In this document: in pieces, positions 17,127-24,647 of the stretch
Layout of the letters: every line of letters begins with the position of its first letter
Position numbering within the stretch: position 1 is the stretch's first letter
From: DATBHM01 sp963772375
Lineage (GTDB): Bacteria; Actinomycetota; UBA4738; JACQTL01
DNA: 64,000 nucleotides
Assembly (NCBI GenBank): GCA_963772375.1
Contig: CAVYXG010000005.1
Coordinates: forward strand, 372,001-436,000
Reading direction: 5' to 3'
The notes under the pieces: generated by a model
The model's input: only the letters and a program-made list of their open reading frames with translations
Databases searched by the model: none
What the model was told of the DNA's origin: nothing
Made by a program: the position numbers and the translations under genes

Positions 17127-18073
17127 TCAGGGGACGGTGATGACGATCTTGCCGAGCGTGTGCTCGTCCCGGAAGTCCCTGAGGGCTGCCGCCGCGTCGC
17201 CCAGGGCGTGCGTCTTCGACACCGGCACCCGCACCCGCCCGGCCGCCACGAGGCCGCCGAGGGGCGCCAGGTTCGATGCGGATCCCGAGACGTTCGCGAC
17301 CCGGACCTCGCCGATCCGGGACTCTTCCCCGGCACCGCCCACCACCGAGACGGCGACCCCGCCCGGCCTGATCAGCCCGGTGAGCGCGCCAAACGCCGCC
17401 CGGTCGCGGTTCACCACGTCGATCACGGCGTCGACGCCGTTGGGCCAGCGGGCCCGGACCTCCGCGGCCAGGTCGCCCGTGTAGTCGACGGTCTCGGACG
17501 CCCCGAGGTCCCGCACGAAATCCTCGTCCCCCGGCCGGACGGAGGCCACGACGTCCGCGCCCCTGAGCGCGGCCAGTTGGACGGCGAAGGACCCCACCCC
17601 GCCGGTGGCACCGACCACGAGGACGGTCGATCCCGCCTCAGGCGAAGCCTCGTCGATCGCGTCCAGGGCGGTCGTCCCAGCGACGCCGAGGGACGCGCCC
17701 TGCTGGTCCCCGAGACCGTCGGGCGCGTGCTCGACGTCGGTGGCCATCGGGGTCGCCAGCTCCGCGAAGGTTCCGTCGTGGATCCCGCCCTTGAACCCCA
17801 GCCTGCCGAACACATGGTCCCCCGGGGCGAACCCCTCGACGCCCGAGCCGACCGCCTCGACCACGCCGGCGACGTCCGATCCAGCACGGCTGGGAACTGA
17901 TAGCTCATGTAGGCCTTCGCGGCGCCGTTCGCCACGAACACCTCGTAGAAGTTGATCGACGCGGCCGCCACGCGGACGAGCACCTCACCCTCGGCGGGCT
18001 CGGGCGCGGGGATCTCGATCACCGCCGGTTCCCGGTCGAACCCCTGCAGGACCAGGGCGCGGATCGTCGCCAT
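17127..18073 (-). pseudogene. Zinc-independent MDR quinone oxidoreductase with a -1 frameshift
   Basis: Two frames together make a complete medium-chain dehydrogenase. From ATG 18073 (ribosome site GAGGAGG) the first 67 or so residues read MATIRALVLQGFDREPAV through SYQFPAVL. The rest continues in another frame from DVAGVVEAVGSG through the NADP loop VVGATGGVGSFAVQLA to the stop at 17127. The break lies at the CC pair 17881-17882, where one extra C on the plus strand would restore the family motif VLGSDVAG. Either the gene is recently broken or one base is missing in the assembly; the undamaged remainder favours a very recent or artefactual change. Confidence 0.8.
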
Positions 18074-18158
18074 GGGCATCACCCTCCTCGGACGTCATTC
18101 GTTGCTGGTGCAACCGTCACCGGCAACGCCGATTGTTCCGTGTCCGAGGGGATTCCCG

Positions 18159-19268
18159 TCAGGAACCAACGCGTTCGACGCGCGTCGTGACGGCCTCGAG
18201 GCGATCCGGCAACGGCTCCACGCCGAGCCCGGGGCCGTCCGGCACCGCCATCGTCCCGTCGGGGTCGAGGACGAACGGCCGCGTCAGGTCCTCCGCCCAG
18301 TACCGGTCGCTGGCGCTGGTGTCGCCGGGCAGCGTGAACCCCGGCAGCGCGGCGAGGGCAAGGTTGGCCGCGCGGCCGATCCCGGTCTCGAGCATGCCGC
18401 CGCACCACACGGGCACGCCGTGGTGCACGGCGACGTCGTGCACCCGCCGCGACTCCATGAGCCCGCCGACCCGGCCCTGCTTGATGTTCACGATGGAGCA
18501 CGACCCCAGCTCGAGGGCCGCCCGGGCGTCGGCCGCGCTCCGGATCGACTCGTCCAGGCAGATCGGGGTCGCGATCCGCCGGGCCAGCGCCGCGTGCTCC
18601 AGGAGGTCGTCGTGCCCGAGGGGCTGTTCCACCATCAGCAGCTCGAGGGCATCGAGCGCCTCGAACACCGGGAGGTCGGTGAGGGCGTAGGCGGCGTTCG
18701 CGTCCACCGAGAGCATCGCGTCGGGGTACGCGTTCCGCACGGCGGTCACCGGCCCCACGTCCCAGCCGGGCTCGATCTTCAGCTTGATCCGCCGGTACCC
18801 GGCCTCCAGGTACCCCGCGACCTGGTCCACCAGCGCCTCGGGCGACGCCGCGATCCCGATCGATACGCCGCAGGCCACGCGGTCCTTGTCCGCCCCGAGG
18901 AGCGCCGCGAGCGACTCGTTCCTGGTCCGGAGCCAGGCGTCGAGCGCGGCCATCTCCAGGGCGGCCTTGGACATCCGGTGGCCGCGGACCCACCCCACGA
19001 CCGCACCGAGGTCGGTCGGGTCGACGGCCTCCGCGCGGAGCATCGCCGGGCCCATGTGGTCCCGGAGCACGATCCACGCGGCCTCGTTGAACTCCTCCGA
19101 ATATCGGGGGGCCGGCGAGGCGACGCACTCCCCCCAGCCGACCGCGCCGTCGGCGGTCTCCATCCGGACCAGCATGGCCTCCTTGTCGCGTTCCTCGCCG
19201 AACGACGTCCGGAAGGGCCGGAGGAGCGGCAGGGCCACCAGGCGGAGCTCGATCGAGGCGATGCGCAT
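18159..19268 (-). CDS. N-acylamino acid racemase / o-succinylbenzoate synthase family
   Basis: This 369-residue enolase-superfamily enzyme has all catalytic residues of the MenC/NAAAR group: the base pair K162/K164 (IKLKIEPG), metal ligands D189 (SVDANAAY), E214 (VEQP) and D239 (LDES), and the second base K263 (NIKQGR). Members interconvert N-acyl amino acids or make o-succinylbenzoate for menaquinone. No other menaquinone gene is nearby and a GNAT gene overlaps its start, so N-acyl amino acid racemisation is more likely (inference). ATG 19268 is chosen by spacing from GGAGG; ATG 19271 is adjacent. Confidence 0.88.
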   Translation of the reverse strand: MRIASIELRLVALPLLRPFRTSFGEERDKEAMLVRMETADGAVGWGECVASPAPRYSEEFNEAAWIVLRDHMGPAMLRAEAVDPTDLGAVVGWVRGHRMSKAALEMAALDAWLRTRNESLAALLGADKDRVACGVSIGIAASPEALVDQVAGYLEAGYRRIKLKIEPGWDVGPVTAVRNAYPDAMLSVDANAAYALTDLPVFEALDALELLMVEQPLGHDDLLEHAALARRIATPICLDESIRSAADARAALELGSCSIVNIKQGRVGGLMESRRVHDVAVHHGVPVWCGGMLETGIGRAANLALAALPGFTLPGDTSASDRYWAEDLTRPFVLDPDGTMAVPDGPGLGVEPLPDRLEAVTTRVERVGS

Positions 19269-20092
19269 CATGCGACCTCCGGTCCGGCCAGCACGTAGGC
19301 GGGCACCTCGCGATCCCCCGAGTCGAATCCCACCACCACCATTCCCCTGGCCCGGCACGACTCGAGGGCCTCGGCCACCGCATCCCGCCACGCCGCGGCC
19401 AGTGCCCGATCGGACTCGCGGAGGACGGGGTAGTCGCCCACCGTCTCGACGCGCGCGGAGGGCCCGTCCCAACAACGGGCGCCGTGCGGGTGTCCGCCGA
19501 TGTTCCGCAGGATCGTCGGGCCGGGGCCGGTAGCGGGCCGACGCGGGCCCGGCGCCCGGCCGAGGTCCCACCTGGCCTCCAGCCGGTCGGTCCGTTCGCC
19601 CGCGTTCAGCACGTCCGTCATGTCGCCGTAGTAATGGCGGTGGAACCGGTCCGCGACCGTGCCCAGCTTGTTGATGTTGAAGTGGGCGTTCTTCGACTGC
19701 ATGGGGTCGAACGTCCACCGGACTACGCGCGTCCCCGCGTCGAGCGCGGCGGCCCGCTGCGCCAGCTTCAGCGCGTATCCGACCCCGCCCTCCCGCATCG
19801 CCGGAACCACCGCGAGCATGTGGGAGTGCACGTGCACCCCGTCCTCCGGGTCGTCCCCCATCCACCCGAGCACGTACCCGACCATGTCGTCGCCGCGGAA
19901 GGCGCCGTACGGCACGTTCCCGCTCCCCTGGAACGCGCGGAGCATCTCGCGCGGGATCAGCTGATGCCGGCCCCACGTCGCGATCATCACGTCGAGGATC
20001 CGGTCGGTGTCGCCGATGTCCGACAGGGCCCGGACCCCCACGCCTGCGGCCCGCGCCGCCTCCTCTGCGAGCCCCCACGCCTCCGTCCCCAT
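19268..20092 (-). CDS. GNAT-superfamily acetyltransferase paired with the racemase
   Basis: This 274-residue protein resembles the uncharacterised COG3375 GNAT group. The acetyl-CoA site is around AVVPAMREGGVGYALKLAQR (about 93-112). Further conserved-looking segments are WTFDPMQSKNAHFNINKLG and YYGDMTD. Its stop overlaps the racemase start (ATGATGA), so the two are translationally coupled. The pairing suggests one enzyme acylates an amino acid or related amine and the other racemises the product; the substrate is unknown. ATG 20092 lacks a good ribosome site. Confidence 0.8.
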   Translation of the reverse strand: MGTEAWGLAEEAARAAGVGVRALSDIGDTDRILDVMIATWGRHQLIPREMLRAFQGSGNVPYGAFRGDDMVGYVLGWMGDDPEDGVHVHSHMLAVVPAMREGGVGYALKLAQRAAALDAGTRVVRWTFDPMQSKNAHFNINKLGTVADRFHRHYYGDMTDVLNAGERTDRLEARWDLGRAPGPRRPATGPGPTILRNIGGHPHGARCWDGPSARVETVGDYPVLRESDRALAAAWRDAVAEALESCRARGMVVVGFDSGDREVPAYVLAGPEVA

Positions 20093-20126
20093 GGCGCTCG
20101 CGAGTCTATGCGGCCCGAGATGAACG

Positions 20127-20154
20127 AAACCCGCGACCCCTGGAGGCCGCGGGT
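20127..20154 (-). terminator. Terminator for the small membrane gene / tRNA transcript
   Basis: An 8-bp stem (AACCCGCG with CGCGGGTT) has a 12-base loop, followed on the minus strand by the T-rich TTCGTTC. It lies 27 bases after the stop of the 54-residue membrane gene and fits Rho-independent termination of that transcript. Confidence 0.65.
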
Positions 20155-20180
20155 TCCGTTGTGTGTGGTTCGGGCTCGGG

Positions 20181-20345
20181 TCAGCCGCCCTCGGGAGGCG
20201 GCAGTTCCTGCCACTCGCTCTCCTCGATGCCCTGTCCGCGGCGACGCTTGAAGAACGCGGCGATCGCTGCGATGACGCCGGCGAAGAACACGAAGAGGAA
20301 GAACTTCTTCTTCCCGCTCCCCTTCTTCTCGCTATCCTTGCTCAT
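20181..20345 (-). CDS. Small single-span membrane protein, 54 residues
   Basis: ATG 20345 follows AGGAGAGGAGGCGGG, a strong ribosome site. The product has a Lys-rich N-terminus (MSKDSEKKGSGKKK), a span at about 15-32 rich in Phe and Ala, an FKRRRG stop-transfer motif and an acidic tail (EESEWQELPPPEGG). Such short proteins beside tRNA-Ile and DUF3566 are, as I recall, common in actinobacteria but unnamed. Function unknown; the charge pattern predicts N-terminus out or a simple tail anchor. Confidence 0.75.
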   Translation of the reverse strand: MSKDSEKKGSGKKKFFLFVFFAGVIAAIAAFFKRRRGQGIEESEWQELPPPEGG

Positions 20346-20365
20346 CCCGCCTCCTCTCCTTGCAG

Positions 20366-20440
20366 TGGGCCTGGATGGACTTGAACCATCGACCTCATCC
20401 TTATCAGGGATGCGCTCTAACCAAGCTGAGCTACAGGCCC
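20366..20440 (-). tRNA. tRNA-Ile (anticodon GAT)
   Basis: The complete cloverleaf reads on the minus strand. The acceptor stem GGGCCTG pairs with CAGGCCC, the D-arm is AGCTCAGCTTGGTTAGAGC, and the anticodon loop CTGATAA lies between CATCC and GGATG, with anticodon GAT at 20403-20405. The T-arm loop is TTCAAGT. The discriminator is A and the 3' CCA is not encoded, so it is added by the cca product at 54176. tRNA-Ile downstream of gyrA is also seen in Mycobacterium. Confidence 0.97.
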
Positions 20441-20555
20441 GTGGGCTGGTCGGGCCGCGGACCCGGCCTCGCCACCGGAGGATACCCGCGCCCGCGAAAC
20501 CTCGCCAATCCGTGCGGACCGGGCGCCGACCTGGGGTTTCGCCGACTGCGCCGGC

Positions 20556-20975
20556 CTACCGGCGTTCGGTGAGCGTGACCTCGATCCCGCCGACGAGGTC
20601 GGCGATGAGGTTGTACATGAACGTCGCGAGCAGCTTCACGAGCGACCAGAACACGACCATGACGAGGCCCACCGCGAACGCCCGGGTGAACAGCCACCAC
20701 CCGTTGATGTGGAACACGCCCTTGCTGTCGTACAGGATCTGGTCGACGAACTTGGCGATGCTGTCGATGACGCCGATCGCCGACAGGATGTTGTACAGGA
20801 TGGTGAACGCGACCAGCACGATCACCATCACGCAGAAGTAGAACAGCAGCGAGAACTTGAACACGGACCACGGCCCGACCCGCTTCATCATGACGCGCGT
20901 CTTGCGGACCGTGCCCGTTCCCTCCACGGCCTTGGGCGGCCGGGTGGGGGTTCTGACCTCGACGGTGCGCGCCAT
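20556..20975 (-). CDS. DUF3566 membrane protein
   Basis: This 139-residue protein begins with a basic, proline-rich segment. Span 1 is at about 40-65 (FSLLFYFCVMVIVLVAF), an amphipathic stretch follows, and span 2 is at about 95-120 (FAVGLVMVVFWSLVKLLATF). The ending MYNLIADLVGGIEVTL is the hallmark of DUF3566, a family encoded beside gyrA in actinobacteria (mycobacterial Rv0007). Its role is not established; position suggests a link to the division or replication locus. The tRNA-Ile follows 115 bases downstream. Confidence 0.88.
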   Translation of the reverse strand: MARTVEVRTPTRPPKAVEGTGTVRKTRVMMKRVGPWSVFKFSLLFYFCVMVIVLVAFTILYNILSAIGVIDSIAKFVDQILYDSKGVFHINGWWLFTRAFAVGLVMVVFWSLVKLLATFMYNLIADLVGGIEVTLTERR

Positions 20976-21142
20976 GATCTCGGGTGGTCCTCTCGTTGGG
21001 CCTCAGGCCGCCGCCACGTGCGTGTACGGCCTGCTTGCTCGGGTCGTGGACATCACTTTGTATCCGTCCTCGGCCGCCACAGCAAGCACGTTGAGCGATC
21101 GCGACGAGATCGCCGCACGAATTCGAGCGTGCGCGCGGGGCA

Positions 21143-21433
21143 TCATACGGGCTCTCGGGCGGCCAGCCCAGGCGGCGCGGCCGACCCGAAGGCCCCCAGG
21201 AGGAACCGGACGTGGGCCGGCCCCATCGCCGCGAGCAAGGCGAGCGTGACGATCCAGTCGGCAGTAGTCACGTGGTCCTGGACGACCAGCGCCCCTGCGC
21301 CGAGCGCGACGCTCCCGGCCGCCAGCAGGACGTACACGAGCGCCGCCGGGAGCCGGCGGCGCAGCACGAACGCGGTCAGCACCACTCCCGCAGATCCCAC
21401 GACGATCAGCACGACCCCGCCCGAATCGCCCAT
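21143..21433 (-). CDS. Hypothetical membrane protein, 96 residues
   Basis: This protein is almost entirely hydrophobic, with about three spans (residues 5-24, 30-48, 58-80). Conserved polar residues are few. ATG 21433 is the likely start, without a clear ribosome site. It is divergent from the SIMPL gene, 50 bases between starts. No family is recognised. Confidence 0.55.
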   Translation of the reverse strand: MGDSGGVVLIVVGSAGVVLTAFVLRRRLPAALVYVLLAAGSVALGAGALVVQDHVTTADWIVTLALLAAMGPAHVRFLLGAFGSAAPPGLAAREPV

Positions 21434-21483
21434 CGGCCAGGCATGATCCCATGCCGCGCGGCCGGGGTAGGCTCCGCACAGTC

Positions 21484-22152
21484 ATGGCGCCGAACGACGC
21501 GGAACCCGGCCCCAGGGTCGCGACCGTCGGCCGGGGAACGGCCCGCGCAGCACCCGACGCCGCCCTGCTCTCGCTCGAGGTGTGGGCCGAGCTCGACACG
21601 CCCGAGGCGGCGCTCGACGAGGTGGCGCGCCGGACAGAGGTGCTCCAGAGGGTGTTGGACCGCGCCGGGATCGACGCGGCCGATCGGTCGACAACTGGTG
21701 TCTCCCTCTCGGAGCGCTGGGAGTATCAGCACGACGAGCACGTGTTCGTCGGCTACCGGGCGTCGACCGTCGTGTCCGCGCGCATCGTGGACCTCGCGGT
21801 CCTCGGCACGGTGATCTCCGAGTCGACCCGCGAGGCCCAGGCCAGGCCGCACGGACCGTCCTGGCAGATCGACCCGGACAACCCGGCCCGCGTCGAGGCC
21901 TGCCGCGTCGCCGCGGAGGACGCCCGCCGGAAGGCCGAGGCCTACGCGGGCGCGTTGGGGCTCCGGCTCGGCGCCGTCCTGTCGATCCGGGAACCCGGAA
22001 CCCGGCCGCGGCCGTTCGGGCGGCAACGGGTGAGGACCATGGCCCTGGCGGCGGGAGGCGGCGCCCCCGACGTGCCCGTCGAGTCGGGGGACGTCGACGT
22101 CGCGACGGCGGTCACGGTGGTGTTCGAGCTGATCGCTGCGAGCCCCGAGTAG
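21484..22152 (+). CDS. SIMPL-domain (DUF541) protein
   Basis: This 222-residue protein has the SIMPL/DUF541 layout: an opening ATVGRGTARAAPDAALLSLEV, the central WEYQHDEHVFVGYRAS, and a C-terminal helix with ACRVAAEDARRKAEAYAGALGL. DUF541 members such as YggE are usually periplasmic and linked to oxidative-stress protection. No signal peptide is visible here, so it may be cytoplasmic. ATG 21484 is chosen because the domain begins about 10 residues later. It is convergent with gyrA, stops 10 bases apart. Confidence 0.8.
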   Translation: MAPNDAEPGPRVATVGRGTARAAPDAALLSLEVWAELDTPEAALDEVARRTEVLQRVLDRAGIDAADRSTTGVSLSERWEYQHDEHVFVGYRASTVVSARIVDLAVLGTVISESTREAQARPHGPSWQIDPDNPARVEACRVAAEDARRKAEAYAGALGLRLGAVLSIREPGTRPRPFGRQRVRTMALAAGGGAPDVPVESGDVDVATAVTVVFELIAASPE

Positions 22153-22162
22153 GGCCGAGCGC

Positions 22163-24628
22163 CTACTCCTCGTCCATCTGCATCACGACCGGGGCGATCG
22201 CGACCACCTTCGAGCCCGCCTGGACCTTCATCGTCCGGACGCCCTGGCTGATGCGCCCCACACGGCGGATCTCGGCCGCCGGAACCCGGATGACGATCCC
22301 GTCCGAGTTGATGACGAACAGGTCCTGTTCCTTCGAACCGACGAACGCCCCCGCGACCTGCCCGGTCCGCGACGTGAGCTTGTGGCTGACGACGCCCTTG
22401 CCACCCCGACCCTTCCGCGGGTACTGGGGCAGCGCGGTTCGCTTGCCGTAGCCGCCCTGGCTCACCGAGATGACCTCCTCACCGGCGGAGGAACGGCCCA
22501 TCGCGATGACCTCGTCGTCCTCGGCGAGACGCATGCCGATCACGCCGCCCGTCTGCCTGCCCATCGGCCGGGCGGTCGACTCGGCGAACCGGATCGCCTG
22601 GCCCTTGCGCGACATCAGCAGGATGTCGTCCGAACCCGTCGTCATCTGGACGTCGATCAGCTCGTCGCCGGGCCGCAGGTTGATCGCGGCCAGGCCGGTG
22701 CGCGGCGAGTCGTACTCGGGGAGCGCGGTCTTCTTGACGATGCCGTTCCGCGTCGCGAACACCAGGAACCGCCCGTCCTCGTACTCCTTGAGGTCGATCA
22801 CGGCCTGGACGCGTTCCTCCGCCGAGACGACCACGCCGGGGAGGTTGGCCGCGTACATGCCGCGCGCCGTGCGCGAGCCCTCGGGGACCTCGTGCACCTT
22901 GACCCGGTACACCTTGCCGGAGGACGTGAAGAACAGCAGCCAGTGGTGCGTGGTCGTGGTGAACACGTGGCTGATGACGTCCTCTTCCTTGAGGTTGGTG
23001 CCGATGACGCCGCGGCCGCCGCGGCCCTGCCGGCGGTACGAGTCCACGGGCTGGCGCTTCACGTAGCCGGCGCGGGAGACCGTGATGACCACGTCCTCCT
23101 CGGCGATGAGGTCCTCGACGTCGAGGTCGCCCTCGTCGGCGAGGATCTTCGTCCGACGGTCGTCGGCGTACTTGTTGCGGATCTCGAGCAGCTCCTCCTT
23201 GATCACGCCGCGGAGCTTGCCCGGGTCGTCGAGCAGGCCCCGGAGGTAGGCGATCCGCTCGAGCAGGTCCTTGTGTTCCTGTTCGAGCTCGGCGCGAGCC
23301 AGCTGGGTCAGCCGGCGGAGCGGCATGTCCAGGATGTGGTTGGCCTGGATCTCGGAGAGATCGAACCGGGACATCAGCTTGGTCCGGGCGTCCTCGGAGT
23401 CCTTGGCCGCGCGGATCAGCGCGATGACCTCGTCGATGTGGTCGAGCGCGATCAGCAGGCCCTGGACGATGTGGTCGCGCTCCTCGGCCCGGCGGAGCTG
23501 GAACCTGGTCCGCCGGGTGACCACGTCGATCTGGTGGTCGATGTAGTGGCCGATGACCTCGTCGAGCGGCATGACCTTGGGCACGCCGTCGGAGAGCGCG
23601 AGCATGATCACGCCGAACGAGTCCTGCAGCTGCGTGTGCTTGTAGAGGTTGTTGAGCGCGACGTGCGGGTTGGCCCCCGGCCGGAGCTCGAACACCAGCC
23701 GCATGCCCTGCTTGTTGGTCTCGTTGCGGATGGCCAGGCGGTTGACGGAGTCGTTGGCGATCTCGGGGATCTTGCGGTCCTTCCGGAGCTGCGCCACCTT
23801 CATGAGCAGCGAAGCCGGGTTGACCTGGTACGGCACCTCCGTGACGACGATGCGCTGGCCGCCCTTCGAGGTCTCCTCGATGGTGGCGATCCCCCGCATG
23901 CGGATCGAGCCCCGCCCCGTCTCGTACGCGTCCCGGATGCCCTGGCGGCCCATGATCGCCCCGCCCGTCGGGAAGTCGGGGCCCTTGATGTGCTTCATGA
24001 GCCCGGCCACGTCGGTCTCTGGCTCGTCGATCATCGCGATCACCGCGTCGATCACCTCGCCGAGGTTGTGCGGCGGGATGTTCGTGGCCATGCCGACCGC
24101 GATGCCGCCGGCGCCGTTGACCAGCAGGTTGGGGAACCGGCTCGGCAGCAGGACGGGTTCCTGCTCGTACCCGTCGAAGTTCGGGATGAAGTCGACCGTC
24201 TCCTGGTCGATCTCGCGCAGGAGCTCCATCGCGATCTGCGACAGCCGGGCCTCGGTGTAGCGGTACGCAGCGGCCGGGTCCCCCTCGGGCGAGCCGAAGT
24301 TCCCGTGGCCGTCGACGAGGGGTGCGCGAAGGACCCACCCCTGGGCCATCCGGACGAGCGCGTCGTACACGCTCTGGTCGCCGTGGGGGTGGTACTTCTT
24401 CAGCACCTCTCCCACCGCGGCGGCGCACTTGCGATGCGGCCGGTCGGGGCGGAGGCCGGACTCGAGCATCGAGTAGAGGATCCGCCGCTGGACCGGCTTC
24501 AGGCCGTCGCGCACGTCGGGCAGCGCCCGCCCGACGATGACGGACATCGCGTAGTCGAGGTACGAGCGGGAGATCTCGTCCTGGATGTCGACGGGCTCGA
24601 TCCGCCCCTGCAGCATGCTCTGCGACAC
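22163..24628 (-). CDS. gyrA: DNA gyrase subunit A
   Basis: This 821-residue protein is full length. The N-terminal breakage-reunion domain carries the catalytic Tyr124 (YRYTEARLS). The C-terminal beta-pinwheel includes a GyrA-box-like QGRGGRG, which separates it from ParC. In the quinolone-binding helix the sequence is YHPHGDQSVYDA: Gln85 stands where E. coli has Ser83, while Asp89 matches Asp87. The GTG start at 24628 follows GGAGG. gyrB ends 19 bases upstream, so both form one operon introducing negative supercoils. Confidence 0.98.
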   Translation of the reverse strand: MSQSMLQGRIEPVDIQDEISRSYLDYAMSVIVGRALPDVRDGLKPVQRRILYSMLESGLRPDRPHRKCAAAVGEVLKKYHPHGDQSVYDALVRMAQGWVLRAPLVDGHGNFGSPEGDPAAAYRYTEARLSQIAMELLREIDQETVDFIPNFDGYEQEPVLLPSRFPNLLVNGAGGIAVGMATNIPPHNLGEVIDAVIAMIDEPETDVAGLMKHIKGPDFPTGGAIMGRQGIRDAYETGRGSIRMRGIATIEETSKGGQRIVVTEVPYQVNPASLLMKVAQLRKDRKIPEIANDSVNRLAIRNETNKQGMRLVFELRPGANPHVALNNLYKHTQLQDSFGVIMLALSDGVPKVMPLDEVIGHYIDHQIDVVTRRTRFQLRRAEERDHIVQGLLIALDHIDEVIALIRAAKDSEDARTKLMSRFDLSEIQANHILDMPLRRLTQLARAELEQEHKDLLERIAYLRGLLDDPGKLRGVIKEELLEIRNKYADDRRTKILADEGDLDVEDLIAEEDVVITVSRAGYVKRQPVDSYRRQGRGGRGVIGTNLKEEDVISHVFTTTTHHWLLFFTSSGKVYRVKVHEVPEGSRTARGMYAANLPGVVVSAEERVQAVIDLKEYEDGRFLVFATRNGIVKKTALPEYDSPRTGLAAINLRPGDELIDVQMTTGSDDILLMSRKGQAIRFAESTARPMGRQTGGVIGMRLAEDDEVIAMGRSSAGEEVISVSQGGYGKRTALPQYPRKGRGGKGVVSHKLTSRTGQVAGAFVGSKEQDLFVINSDGIVIRVPAAEIRRVGRISQGVRTMKVQAGSKVVAIAPVVMQMDEE

Positions 24629-24647
24629 CTAGGGCGTCCTCCGTGGG

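Noticed and set aside
13680..17900. Open frame of about 1,400 codons on the plus strand
   Set aside because: It is antisense to the M36 peptidase and its neighbours, has no ribosome site or family motif, and reflects GC-rich codon bias of the opposite strand.
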